A DNA stretch of 64,000 nt from Vibrio cortegadensis (GTDB lineage Bacteria; Pseudomonadota; Gammaproteobacteria; Enterobacterales; Vibrionaceae): the NCBI RefSeq assembly GCF_024347395.1, contig NZ_AP025472.1, positions 124,001-188,000 of the forward strand, read 5' to 3'. The notes beneath the pieces were generated by a model. That model had not been told where the DNA came from, made no database searches, and worked only from the letters and a program-made list of their open reading frames with translations. The position numbers were made by a program, and so were the translations under genes. How positions within the stretch are numbered: the first letter of the stretch is position 1; every line of letters begins with the position of its first letter. Of this stretch, positions 9,214 through 17,954 are shown in pieces.

Positions 9214-10509
9214 ATGCGTATTCGTAGCTCCCTTACTCAATCTATATTGCTGTTCATCACTCTGTTGGTGGCAAGCCAAGCTTATTCGTATTACGCCGTG
9301 TTCTATTACGCTCTGATGCCGAGCATGCAGCAGTTTAATAAAATTTTAGCGCATGAATTACGCTTGGTGCTAGACGAGCAAGATGAACTCGACTTAAAAA
9401 CACCCTTAAGAAGACAGTTGCTTGAAGAGCTTGGTGTCACTATTCATGGCAAAGGCACCCCTTCGACGGAAGAGTTTGAGCACGCTGTGACCATCGATTT
9501 AATGAGTGAAGAGATGAGTGAAGAACTTGGCTCCACCACTAATGTTAGATTGATTCTCGGTGAAGATAGCTACGTATTATGGATGGATATCGATGCGTTG
9601 CCAAACTCGTTAATTCGGATCCCATTATCGGAGTTACAAGAGGAAGACTTTGCGCCTTTGTTTAACAATAGTTTGTTAATGGCACTGTTAATCATCGCTG
9701 GAGGTTGGCTATTCATCCGCCTGCAAAATCGACCATTAGTCGCCCTCGAAAAAGCGGCCAAAGTGGTTGGGAGCGGAGAAATCCCATCCCCCTTACCAGC
9801 AAAAGGTCCGTCAGAAATTCGTTCGGTGACGCGAGCATTTAACCAGATGTCCAAAGGTATTCAGCAGTTAGAAGAGGACCGCGCGTTATTAATGGCGGGC
9901 ATTAGCCATGATTTACGAACGCCTCTGACTCGTATACGTCTTGCGACTGAAATGATGTCACCAGAAGATAGTTATTTAGCGGAAGGGATCATCAGTGATA
10001 CCGAAGAGTGTAATCAGATCATCAGTCAGTTTATGGATTATTTGAAGCCTGTGAATGTGGAGTCGTTTGAAAGTGTGGATTTGAACGATATTGCCAGCGA
10101 TGTTGCCAGTGCTGAAGGGGGGTATGAGGTTGAAATTGAAACACATATTGACCACACCTTAAAACTGGCGCGAGGCAATCCCATTGCGATGAAGCGGGCG
10201 GTGAGTAATTTGGTGGTAAATGCACTGCGTTACGGTAATGGTTGGGTACGAGTGAGTACTGGAATGACGGCTGATAGCAAATTGATTTGGGTGTGCGTTG
10301 AAGACAATGGGCCCGGAATTGAATCGAATCAGATTGATAAACTATTCGAACCTTTTACTCGTGGCGATACCGCAAGAGGGAGTGAGGGAACAGGATTAGG
10401 TTTAGCCATCGTCAAACGGATTGTGAGCCAGCATCACGGTTCAGTTGTGATGAATAATCGCAGTGACGGTGGGCTCAAAGCTCAAATTAATTTTCCTGTT
10501 CGTGGTTAG
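9214..10509 (+). CDS. envZ: Osmosensor histidine kinase EnvZ
   Basis: Inner-membrane sensor kinase/phosphatase for OmpR. Membrane segments at about 10-33 and 155-175 enclose a periplasmic domain. These are followed by HAMP (about 178-225), a HisKA domain with phospho-acceptor His232 in the ISHDLRTPLTR motif, and a HATPase domain with N box (AVSNLVVNALRYG), G1 (DNGPGI) and G2 (GTGLGLAIV). Length 431 aa is close to E. coli EnvZ (450). Unlike in E. coli, where ompR and envZ overlap, 105 bp with a hairpin separate them. Confidence 0.96.
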   Translation: MRIRSSLTQSILLFITLLVASQAYSYYAVFYYALMPSMQQFNKILAHELRLVLDEQDELDLKTPLRRQLLEELGVTIHGKGTPSTEEFEHAVTIDLMSEEMSEELGSTTNVRLILGEDSYVLWMDIDALPNSLIRIPLSELQEEDFAPLFNNSLLMALLIIAGGWLFIRLQNRPLVALEKAAKVVGSGEIPSPLPAKGPSEIRSVTRAFNQMSKGIQQLEEDRALLMAGISHDLRTPLTRIRLATEMMSPEDSYLAEGIISDTEECNQIISQFMDYLKPVNVESFESVDLNDIASDVASAEGGYEVEIETHIDHTLKLARGNPIAMKRAVSNLVVNALRYGNGWVRVSTGMTADSKLIWVCVEDNGPGIESNQIDKLFEPFTRGDTARGSEGTGLGLAIVKRIVSQHHGSVVMNNRSDGGLKAQINFPVRG

Positions 10510-10532
10510 ATCATCGAATTTATGACTGTCTC

Positions 10533-10578
10533 TTAAAAATAAAAATGAGTTTGACGCGATATGGCATCAAACTCATTT
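10533..10578 (-). terminator. Terminator for the NCS2 permease gene
   Basis: A perfect 12-bp stem (AAATGAGTTTGA 10543-10554 with its complement 10567-10578) is followed, in the minus direction, by TTATTTTTAAG. It lies just past the heptanucleotide repeat that covers the permease stop codon. It may also stop envZ transcripts from the other side. Confidence 0.8.
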
Positions 10579-10657
10579 CTAGCTTCTAGCTTCTAGCTTC
10601 TAGCTTCTAGCTTCTAGCTTCTAGCTTCTAGCTTCTAGCTTCTAGCTTCTAGCTTCT
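10577..10657. repeat. Heptanucleotide tandem repeat (TTCTAGC), 11 perfect copies
   Basis: Eleven identical TTCTAGC units fill 10577-10653, followed by a partial TTCT. On the minus strand the unit reads GCTAGAA. It encodes the last residues of the NCS2 permease (E-A-R-S) and supplies its TAG stop at 10642-10644. The remaining nine or so copies form the 3' untranslated region up to the terminator hairpin. Confidence 0.97.
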
Positions 10658-12033
10658 TCTGCTTCGATCTCTTCATCTTCTAATTTTTCAGGAAGTAAAA
10701 GGTTAAGCAAAATCGCAGTTACCCCGCCAGCGGCCACACCTGAAGAGAAGATGTTTTTGATGAACTCCGGCATAAACTGCAAGATCTCAGGTTTTTGTGC
10801 GATGCCCAATCCCATTGAAAATGAGAGTGCCATGATGAGAATGGCACGGCGATTAAGATCTACACGTGAAATGATTCGTACCCCCGCAGCGGCAATCGTA
10901 CCAAACATAACAATCGTCGCTCCGCCAAGAACAGGCTCAGGGATCAACTGTACAAAACTTGCAACGCCCGGGAACAAACCAAGCAGTATTAGCATGCCTG
11001 CAATAAAGTAGCCCACGTAACGGCTTGCAACACCTGTCAGTAAAATGATGCCGTTGTTTTGGCTAAAGGTAGAGTTCGGGAAAGTATTAAATACCGCCGC
11101 AATCGCCGAATTCAGACCGTCCGCGAGTACACCACCTTTGATGCGCTTCATGTAAACAGGGCCTTTTACTGGCTCTCCGGATACTTCTGAAGTAGCTGTA
11201 ATGTCGCCAATCGCTTCCAGTGCCGTGATGAGGAAAATAAGAACCAGTGGGATGAATAGAGACCAGTCAAAGCTTAAGCCAAACTGCATCGGAACCGGTA
11301 GCGCAATAAGTTCTGTTTCTGCCAGTGTTGAAGTGTCAATCATGCCCATGAAGTAGGCCATCATGTAACCGACAAACATGGCAATCACAATGGAGGCAAC
11401 ACGAATATAAGAGTTACTTGAACGGTTTAATATGACGATTAAGCCAAGAACCGTCCCTGCCAACGCAAGCTTATCTAAGCTACCAAAACTGCCATCGGCT
11501 AATGCTGAGTAGCCTCCACCGATAGAAACCAAACCCACTTGAATCAAGGTTAGGCCGATAAGTGTTACGACGATGCCAGATACGAGTGGAGTGATAATAC
11601 GACGCGCATGTTCAAGTACGCGAGAAAGTAGAATTTCACTAAATGATGCTACAAGGATGGTGCCTAAAATGGCTGCCATGACGGTATCAATGCTTGCGCC
11701 TCCGGCTTTTAACGACAAACCTGCCGCAATAATAGGACCGATAAAATTGAAACTTGTGCCCTGAATGGAGAGCAAGCCAGATCCGATAGGACCGATGGTT
11801 TTAATTTGGATAAACGATGAAATACCAGAAGCGAACAGTGACATGCTGATAATGGTATTTGTCTGCTCAGGTGTGACACCTAGAGCTTGGCAGATAATCA
11901 AAGAGGGCGTGATGACGGCGACAAACATGGCGAGCAAGTGCTGTGTGGCCGCAAAAAGTGTTTGTAAAAGCGGTGGGCGATCATTGAGTTGATAGATCAG
12001 TTCCGACTTGCGTGCTGCGTTCGGGGTTTTCAT
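10642..12033 (-). CDS. NCS2 family xanthine/uracil-type permease
   Basis: Inner-membrane nucleobase:cation symporter of the NCS2 (nucleobase-ascorbate transporter) family. The 463 residues contain about 12-14 hydrophobic segments. The signature region FLITALEAIGDITATSEVSG (about 270-290) and the later FPNSTFSQNNGIILLTGVASR motif resemble the xanthine/urate branch (XanQ/XanP/UacT) more than the uracil branch. The substrate cannot be fixed from sequence. The C-terminal tail is acidic (EDEEIEAEE) and its last residues come from a tandem repeat. A PurR-type operator overlaps the upstream promoter, which supports purine transport. It has its own promoter and terminator. Confidence 0.88.
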   Translation of the reverse strand: MKTPNAARKSELIYQLNDRPPLLQTLFAATQHLLAMFVAVITPSLIICQALGVTPEQTNTIISMSLFASGISSFIQIKTIGPIGSGLLSIQGTSFNFIGPIIAAGLSLKAGGASIDTVMAAILGTILVASFSEILLSRVLEHARRIITPLVSGIVVTLIGLTLIQVGLVSIGGGYSALADGSFGSLDKLALAGTVLGLIVILNRSSNSYIRVASIVIAMFVGYMMAYFMGMIDTSTLAETELIALPVPMQFGLSFDWSLFIPLVLIFLITALEAIGDITATSEVSGEPVKGPVYMKRIKGGVLADGLNSAIAAVFNTFPNSTFSQNNGIILLTGVASRYVGYFIAGMLILLGLFPGVASFVQLIPEPVLGGATIVMFGTIAAAGVRIISRVDLNRRAILIMALSFSMGLGIAQKPEILQFMPEFIKNIFSSGVAAGGVTAILLNLLLPEKLEDEEIEAEEARS

Positions 12034-12175
12034 GTGTTTATCCTAATTGTGACTAAGTTGCTTAGAGTTCGCTGAATGGGAACGCTAAGTTGAGTCGGTC
12101 TTCATCTGTGATTGCTGTTAATCAGAATCGACTCAGGTTGGGTTGAGTAGTGTTCTTACTCAAAATTTGTGCGCG

Positions 12176-12204
12176 ATTATAAATAAACGAAAACAAAAAG
12201 CAAA
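12176..12204 (-). promoter_or_regulatory. Sigma-70 promoter of the NCS2 permease
   Basis: On the minus strand a consensus -10 TATAAT (12181-12176) has, 17 bases upstream, a weak -35 (TTTGCT at 12204-12199) lying inside the PurR-type operator. This predicts an untranslated leader of about 135 nt, which contains inverted repeats (GAGTCG/CGACTC; TTGAGTA/TACTCAA type). Confidence 0.65.
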
Positions 12205-12213
12205 CGGTTGCAT
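12198..12213. promoter_or_regulatory. PurR-type operator
   Basis: AAGCAAACGGTTGCAT matches every fixed position of the E. coli PurR consensus ANGCAANCGNTTNCNT. It overlaps the -35 region of the permease promoter, the right place for repression when hypoxanthine or guanine is plentiful. Confidence 0.75.
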
Positions 12214-12239
12214 GCGTGTTGTGGCGAGAAATTGATCTG

Positions 12240-12274
12240 AAATAAACAAACCGAACGGGTTGTGCCCATTCGGT
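12240..12274 (-). terminator. Terminator downstream of recG
   Basis: In the minus direction, ACCGAATGGG and CCCGTTCGGT form a stem around ACAA-type loop bases (12274-12250), followed by TTGTTTATTT. It ends transcription about 130 bp after the recG stop. Confidence 0.75.
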
Positions 12275-12331
12275 ATATTTGAGGAAAGCTCAGCTTGGAA
12301 AGGAGAGCCTAAAAAGGATTTCGTAGGAAAA

Positions 12332-12401
12332 GGGCTCTTAGCAAGGAGCTCTTAGTAAAGAGCTTTTAACAAGAGACTCTGAACAAGAAGCTCCTAACAA
12401 T
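12332..12401. repeat. Five diverged 14-bp direct repeats downstream of recG
   Basis: Five consecutive 14-base units related to GAGCTCTTAACAAG: 12332, 12346, 12360, 12374 and 12388. Each differs at two to five positions. They fill the space between the recG stop and its terminator. No coding role was seen. Confidence 0.75.
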
Positions 12402-12406
12402 AATAG

Positions 12407-14485
12407 CTATGCCTTAGCGTAGACGTCGCGATCACCTAGCCAACGATCGATAATTGCGAGGGCATTATCAGGATAACTATCGTGAATGTAGCGCGCCATG
12501 CGCTGAACTTCTGGAATTAAGCGTTGATCTCTCACTAAGTCTGCAATTTTGAAATCGGCCATTCCGGTTTGTTTGGTGCCAAGCAGTTCACCGGGTCCAC
12601 GGATCTCTAAATCACGCTGTGCAATTACAAATCCATCATTACTTTCGCGGAGCACCCCTAAGCGCTTTTGTGCGGTTTTTGATAATGGTGCGTGATACAA
12701 GAGTACACAATGACTCGCGACTGAACCTCGCCCTACACGGCCTCTTAGCTGGTGGAGTTGCGCTAAACCGAGCCTTTCTGGATTTTCGATGATCATTAAA
12801 CTTGAATTAGGCACATCCACACCGACTTCAATAACCGTCGTCGCGACTAATAGATGCAGCTCGTTATCCTTGAACTGCTTCATGACCGCTTGTTTTTCTG
12901 CCGATTTCATTCGACCGTGCACCAGACCAATTTTCACATCTGGCAAAATGCGTTGCAGCTCTTCCGCCGTATCCGCTGCCGCTTGCGCTTCCAAAGCTTC
13001 TGACTCATCAATCAGTGTGCAGACCCAATAAGCTTGTTTTCCCTCATTAAGACAGGCATTTCGCACTCGTTCAATAATATCATCGCGTTTGGTATCGGGA
13101 ATGGCGACGGTTTGGATCGGGGTTCTTCCCGGTGGCAGTTCATCTATCACCGAGGTTTCGAGGTCGGCATAAGCAGTCATGGCCAGCGTCCTTGGAATGG
13201 GAGTTGCGGTCATGATTAATTGATGTGGATACGAGCCCTGTTTTGCTCCTTTTTCACGTAACTCTAGACGCTGGTGGACACCAAATCGATGTTGTTCATC
13301 AATGATCACAAGAGCGAGATTTTTAAACGCTACATGTTCCTGAAACAGTGCGTGAGTCCCCACTACCATTTGCGCTTCGCCGCTGGCAATGCGCGCCAGT
13401 TCAGTCTCTTTGGCTTTACCTTTGAGTTTGCCTGCAAGCCAACCTACTTGTACTCCCATGCTTTCAAACCATTGGCCAAAATTGATGGTATGTTGCTCTG
13501 CGAGTAGTTCTGTTGGGGCCATTAGTGCCACCTGATAACCATGCTCAATCGCTCTAACCGCGGCAAGTGCAGCAACCAATGTTTTTCCGGAACCAACATC
13601 GCCCTGAACCAAGCGCATCATAGGGTGAGACTTGACTAGGTCATCTTCAATCTCTTTCACCACGCGAGATTGGGCATTGGTTGGAGTAAACGGAAGTTGT
13701 TGCAGTAACTGCTGTTTGAGATTGGACACTTCCGCGAGTGGCAAAGCAACATCTTGTTGTCCTTTGCTTCGAACAGAGAGCATAGAAAGATTTTGTGCCA
13801 GCAACTCTTCAATAATAAGGCGTTGCTGAGCTGGGTGTCGCCCTTCATCAAACTCCTCAAGATTAATACTTGGTGGAGGACGATGAATGGTATGCAGCGC
13901 TTCCCCTAGCGTAATTTGGTGATCGTATAATCCTGACGGTAATAGTTCACTGACGGCTGCTTTATCGAGTAGCGCTAAGGCTTGATCGGTCAGGTTACGT
14001 AGTGTTATTTGCCTTAACCCATCGGTGGTGGGGTAGACGGGCGTTAGGTTTTGTTCAATATCCGGCTTTTGAGTTGGGACGTAAAATTTATAATCAGGAT
14101 GAACAATTTCGAGTCCGATTCCCCCACGCTTGATCTCTCCATAAGCATGAACTTGTTTCCCTTCGGTAAAGTTGTTCTTCATGCCGGCGGTAAAGTTGAA
14201 AAACTTCAGGCTCACCGTGCCATTGCCGTCACTGATTTTCACCGACAGCATTTTACGTTTGCCGAAGATGGTATCGACGCTCATGACTTTGCCTTGTACC
14301 GCCGCCCATAACCCAGCATGCAGTTTGACCATGGGATAGATACGAGTGCGATCTTCGTAGCGAAGTGGCAGATGAAAGAGCAGATCTTGAACGTTATTGA
14401 GCCCGACTTTTGCTAGCTTTTCAGCGACTTTGGCACCCACTCCAGAGAGCGAAGTAAGGGAGATGGCTGAAAGGAGTTGGGACAT
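12407..14485 (-). CDS. recG: ATP-dependent DNA helicase RecG
   Basis: Double-stranded DNA translocase that remodels stalled forks and Holliday junctions. The 692 residues comprise an N-terminal wedge/OB domain (about 10-190, including GVGAKVAEKLAKVGL), then the SF2 motor: Walker A GDVGSGKT, DEAH-type box (IDEQHRFG), motif III TATPIPRT, and motifs V/VI (TTVIEVGVDVPNSS; QLRGRVGR). The C-terminal part (GPGELLGTKQTG) is the TRG-containing region. Full length. In E. coli, recG follows spoT-trmH; here a terminator and 270 bp separate it from spoT and trmH is missing, so recG has its own promoter. Confidence 0.97.
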   Translation of the reverse strand: MSQLLSAISLTSLSGVGAKVAEKLAKVGLNNVQDLLFHLPLRYEDRTRIYPMVKLHAGLWAAVQGKVMSVDTIFGKRKMLSVKISDGNGTVSLKFFNFTAGMKNNFTEGKQVHAYGEIKRGGIGLEIVHPDYKFYVPTQKPDIEQNLTPVYPTTDGLRQITLRNLTDQALALLDKAAVSELLPSGLYDHQITLGEALHTIHRPPPSINLEEFDEGRHPAQQRLIIEELLAQNLSMLSVRSKGQQDVALPLAEVSNLKQQLLQQLPFTPTNAQSRVVKEIEDDLVKSHPMMRLVQGDVGSGKTLVAALAAVRAIEHGYQVALMAPTELLAEQHTINFGQWFESMGVQVGWLAGKLKGKAKETELARIASGEAQMVVGTHALFQEHVAFKNLALVIIDEQHRFGVHQRLELREKGAKQGSYPHQLIMTATPIPRTLAMTAYADLETSVIDELPPGRTPIQTVAIPDTKRDDIIERVRNACLNEGKQAYWVCTLIDESEALEAQAAADTAEELQRILPDVKIGLVHGRMKSAEKQAVMKQFKDNELHLLVATTVIEVGVDVPNSSLMIIENPERLGLAQLHQLRGRVGRGSVASHCVLLYHAPLSKTAQKRLGVLRESNDGFVIAQRDLEIRGPGELLGTKQTGMADFKIADLVRDQRLIPEVQRMARYIHDSYPDNALAIIDRWLGDRDVYAKA

Positions 14486-14624
14486 AAATAGCGCTCTTAC
14501 AGAAAGGAAAAATAGATAAACTATTCAAGCATTTTACTGTCTTTTTGTACAGGGAGAATTTGCAGTGATATGAGACAGTTATTGAATTGAGCTAATGATG
14601 ACGGTGTGAAATATTGAGCGATGA

Positions 14625-14679
14625 GATACAAAAATACCCTGTATTTGGCTTATTGAGAATAAGTAAAACACAGGGTATT
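14625..14679 (-). terminator. Terminator of the rpoZ-spoT unit
   Basis: In the minus direction, AATACCCTGT (14679-14670) pairs with ACAGGGTATT (14642-14633) around an inner hairpin (CTTATT/AATAAG), followed by TTTGT. It isolates recG from spoT. Confidence 0.8.
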
Positions 14680-14755
14680 CAATATCTAAATCGGCTCTGT
14701 TTGCGTTTCGTTTATGGGCGCAATATTGACGAGTCCCAAACGAGTACGCTAGCCG

Positions 14756-16876
14756 TTAGTTCTTCTTTCGGCGAACCTTGAGAACATGCGGCATGACACG
14801 AATACGTTTCATGATTTTCGCAAGATGTACGCGGTCTTTGGTGGTCAATAGCACCGTCACGGTGTACAGACGGCCATCGCGCTCTTCTGTTGAAAGACCA
14901 TGAATGTTTGAACCCGTCTTAGAGATCACATTGGTTAACTCTGCCAATGCACCTTGATGGTTTTGAACATCAACTTGCAATTCAGCGGTAAACTCTTGAT
15001 CGTATTCATCAGACCATTCAACCGCCATGTACTTGTCTGGCTCACGTTGATAACCGCGAACATTCGGACACGTTTCACGGTGAACCACTAAGCCTTTACC
15101 CGGTGATACATGCGCAATGATGTGATCATCAGGAATTGGGTGACAACATTTGGCGAAGTTGAGCAGTATGCCTTCAGCACCACGGATAGGCAGCTTTTTC
15201 CTCGGCTTGCCATCTGTGCCTTCGACTTCTGTCAATTCATCTGCTGAGCCAAGTAAGCGACGAGCAATAACAATACTCATTAACTCACCCAGTCCAATCG
15301 CAGCCAATAACTCATCCATGTCAGCCATTTTCAGCTCAGAAAGAACATGTTGAACGTTCTCTTCTGCGAGATCCGTAATGGATCTCTCACCCAATGCGTG
15401 ATTTAGCAGACGACGACCCAATGTGACGGAATCTTCACGGCGCATGGTTTTCAGAACTTGACGGATCTTAGTTCGAGCGCGAGAAGTCACAACATAGTTG
15501 AGCCATGCAGCATTTGGACGAGCACCAGGCGCGCTGATGATCTCAATGGTTTGGCCATTTTTGAGCGCTTTGCTGAGTGGGTAAGGATTAAGATCGACTC
15601 TTGCTCCTACACACATATTGCCAACGTCAGTATGCACGGCATAAGCGAAATCGACAGCCGTTGCGCCTACTGGAAGTTCAACGATGCGACCTTTTGGCGA
15701 GAAAACGTAGATCTCATCTGGGAACAGATCAGATTTCACATTTTCAATAAATTCAAATGAGTTACCGGCGCTTTGTTGCAACTCTAATAAGCTTTGCATC
15801 CAGCGCTGAGCTTTCACCTGAGCGGTTGTGCCAGTGCGATCGCCATTGCCTTTATAAGACCAGTGTGCCGCGACACCTTTGTCTGCCATTTGATCCATAT
15901 CTTCAGTACGGATTTGCACTTCCACAGGCACGCCGTGAGGGCCAACCATTGAAGTGTGCAGAGATTGGTAGCCATTGGCTTTTGGTACTGCAATGTAATC
16001 TTTCATGCGACCAGGACGTGGCTTGTACAGGCTGTGTACTTGACCAAGCGCACGATAACAAGTATCGGCACTGTCTACAACGACACGAAAAGCGTAGATA
16101 TCCATGATGGTGTGGAAACGCTGCTCTTTGGTTTTCATCTTGTTATAGATGGAGAACAGGTTCTTTTCACGACCAAATACACGAACGTTAAGGCCAACAT
16201 CTTCAAGACGGCCTTTGATTTCGGTATGGATACGCTCGATCATTTCGTTTCGGTTGCCACGCGCGACCTTCACCACATTTTTTAAAACGCGGTAACGGTT
16301 AGGGTATAAAGCTTCGAAACCGAGCTCTTCAAGTTCAGTCTTAATATTATGAATACCAAGACGATGAGCAAGAGGAGAGTAGATCTCTAACGTTTCACGA
16401 GCAATGCGGCGTTTTTTATCGGGGCGTAATGCTCCCAAAGTGCGCATGTTGTGAGTGCGGTCGGCAAGTTTGATCAAGATAACGCGAATGTCTTGCACCA
16501 TGGCAAGAACCATCTTACGAAAGTTTTCGGCTTGCGCTTCTTTGCGATCACGAAATTTAAGCTTATCCAGCTTAGATACACCATCCACAAGCTCAGCCAC
16601 AGTAGTACCAAATTGAGCTTCGAGCTCCTCTTTGGTCACTTCAGTATCTTCAATAACATCGTGAAGAAGGGCTGCTTGCAAGCTCTCAATATCTAGGCGC
16701 ATTTCCGCCAGAATACGAGAAACAGCAACAGGGTGGATAATATACGGTTCACCGCTTGAGCGGGTTTGCCCTTCATGGGCGTCTCTCGCTACCACATAAG
16801 ATTGACGCAGAGCCTCAACTTGAGGCTCTGTTAGGTATTCTTGGGCAACGTCTTTGAGGCTATCAAATAGATACAA
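14756..16876 (-). CDS. spoT: Bifunctional (p)ppGpp synthetase/hydrolase SpoT
   Basis: Makes and, mainly, degrades the alarmone (p)ppGpp in response to carbon, fatty-acid or iron limitation. The 706 residues follow the long RSH layout: HD hydrolase domain (about 20-180, AALLHDVIEDT), synthetase domain (about 230-345, PRPGRMKDYIAVPKANGYQSLHTS), TGS domain (about 385-450, DEIYVFSPKGRIVELPVGATAVDFAYAVH), a helical/zinc-finger region (CCHPIPDD near 585) and a C-terminal ACT domain (about 630-704). It lies 39 bp after rpoZ on the same strand, the usual gmk-rpoZ-spoT order. Confidence 0.97.
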   Translation of the reverse strand: MYLFDSLKDVAQEYLTEPQVEALRQSYVVARDAHEGQTRSSGEPYIIHPVAVSRILAEMRLDIESLQAALLHDVIEDTEVTKEELEAQFGTTVAELVDGVSKLDKLKFRDRKEAQAENFRKMVLAMVQDIRVILIKLADRTHNMRTLGALRPDKKRRIARETLEIYSPLAHRLGIHNIKTELEELGFEALYPNRYRVLKNVVKVARGNRNEMIERIHTEIKGRLEDVGLNVRVFGREKNLFSIYNKMKTKEQRFHTIMDIYAFRVVVDSADTCYRALGQVHSLYKPRPGRMKDYIAVPKANGYQSLHTSMVGPHGVPVEVQIRTEDMDQMADKGVAAHWSYKGNGDRTGTTAQVKAQRWMQSLLELQQSAGNSFEFIENVKSDLFPDEIYVFSPKGRIVELPVGATAVDFAYAVHTDVGNMCVGARVDLNPYPLSKALKNGQTIEIISAPGARPNAAWLNYVVTSRARTKIRQVLKTMRREDSVTLGRRLLNHALGERSITDLAEENVQHVLSELKMADMDELLAAIGLGELMSIVIARRLLGSADELTEVEGTDGKPRKKLPIRGAEGILLNFAKCCHPIPDDHIIAHVSPGKGLVVHRETCPNVRGYQREPDKYMAVEWSDEYDQEFTAELQVDVQNHQGALAELTNVISKTGSNIHGLSTEERDGRLYTVTVLLTTKDRVHLAKIMKRIRVMPHVLKVRRKKN

Positions 16877-16915
16877 ATTAAAGGCCCGGAAGGTTACTTG
16901 ATTCGAATAATCGTA

Positions 16916-17188
16916 TTAACGAGTGTGAGCGATGCTGCTAACTGCTGCTAGCTCTGCCGCTTCTTGCTCTTGTTGCTCTTGACGTTCACGAGCATCTAAT
17001 ACGTCTTTAGTGATAAGGCCTTCTTCGATTTCGCGAAGTGCGATAACCGTTGGCTTATCATTTTCTTCAGGCACTAGTGAATCTTTACCGCCAGTCTGCA
17101 TCTGACGTGCGCGACGTGCAGAGATAAGAACTAGGTCGAAACGATTACCAACTTTTTCAACAGCGTCTTGTACAGTTACGCGTGCCAT
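16916..17188 (-). CDS. rpoZ: RNA polymerase omega subunit
   Basis: Small RNA polymerase subunit that helps fold and hold beta-prime and forms part of a ppGpp site. The 90 residues have the standard start MARVTVQDAVEKVGNRFDLV and the conserved ARRARQMQ segment. The C-terminal 30 residues are Glu/Gln/Ala-rich and variable in the family. The start has GGAG eight bases upstream. It lies between gmk (142-bp gap, with a likely promoter) and spoT (39-bp gap). Confidence 0.97.
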   Translation of the reverse strand: MARVTVQDAVEKVGNRFDLVLISARRARQMQTGGKDSLVPEENDKPTVIALREIEEGLITKDVLDARERQEQQEQEAAELAAVSSIAHTR

Positions 17189-17234
17189 AAGAGAACTCCA
17201 AATAGTTTATTAAATTTATTTTTAATGACGAGAA

Positions 17235-17263
17235 AGTATACAAGCTAAAAAGATTACTTTCTA
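17235..17263 (-). promoter_or_regulatory. Likely sigma-70 promoter for rpoZ-spoT
   Basis: On the minus strand, TAGAAA (17263-17258), a 17-base spacer and TATACT (17240-17235) lie about 50 bp upstream of the rpoZ start in the gap after gmk. Confidence 0.45.
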
Positions 17264-17330
17264 GCTTGCTGTTTACTTATTCTCTAAGGAAAGCACTGTT
17301 CTCATAAGAAAACGGGTTAGTTGAGAGTGA

Positions 17331-17954
17331 TTACTCCGCTAACAGTGCGGTCAGCATACCAGTATACTTGGCAGACTGTTTATCTTGTTTCAAACGTTCA
17401 GCACGAATAATTGCTCTGAAATCCATCAATGCAGCATCAAAGTCATCATTAATGATCACATAATCATATTCGCTGTAATGAGAGATTTCTGATTTCGCTT
17501 CACTCATGCGTTTTGCAATAACTTCTTCGCTATCTTGGCCGCGCGTATTTAAGCGACGCTCTAGCTCACCATTTGATGGTGGCAGAATAAAGACGCTTTT
17601 TGCCTGAGGCATCTGTTTGCGGATCTGACGTGCACCTTGCCAATCAATATCAAGGAAAACATCAATACCTTTGTTTAGGTTATCTTCAATCCAAACTCGT
17701 GATGTGCCGTAGTAGTTGCCAAATACTTCAGCATACTCAAGGAACTCTTCTTTCTTGATGAGATCTTCAAAATGGTGTTTTTCTACGAAATGGTAATGCA
17801 TACCATCTTCTTCACCTGGGCGCATGCCACGAGTGGTATGAGATACAGATACCTTCATTGCGTAGGTTGGGTTGGTTTCCAGCATAGCTGAGATTAAGCT
17901 CGATTTTCCTGCGCCGCTTGGTGCAGACACGATGTAAAGAGTACCTTTGCCCAT
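17331..17954 (-). CDS. gmk: Guanylate kinase
   Basis: Phosphorylates GMP to GDP, feeding GTP and (p)ppGpp pools. The 207-aa protein begins MGKGTLYIVSAPSGAGKSS with the Walker A loop at residues 11-18 and has the guanylate-kinase signature (TTRGMRPGEEDGMHYHFV). The open frame extends to 18035, but the ATG at 17954 gives the normal length and has GTGGA upstream, so the extra 27 codons are not counted. First gene of the gmk-rpoZ-spoT cluster. Confidence 0.96.
   Translation of the reverse strand: MGKGTLYIVSAPSGAGKSSLISAMLETNPTYAMKVSVSHTTRGMRPGEEDGMHYHFVEKHHFEDLIKKEEFLEYAEVFGNYYGTSRVWIEDNLNKGIDVFLDIDWQGARQIRKQMPQAKSVFILPPSNGELERRLNTRGQDSEEVIAKRMSEAKSEISHYSEYDYVIINDDFDAALMDFRAIIRAERLKQDKQSAKYTGMLTALLAE

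Noticed and set aside
10577..10657. Possible CRISPR array
   Set aside because: The 7-bp units are contiguous, without spacers, and no cas genes are present.
12034..12175. Possible purine riboswitch before the NCS2 permease
   Set aside because: The leader has inverted repeats but not the conserved purine aptamer core, and a PurR-type operator already accounts for purine control.
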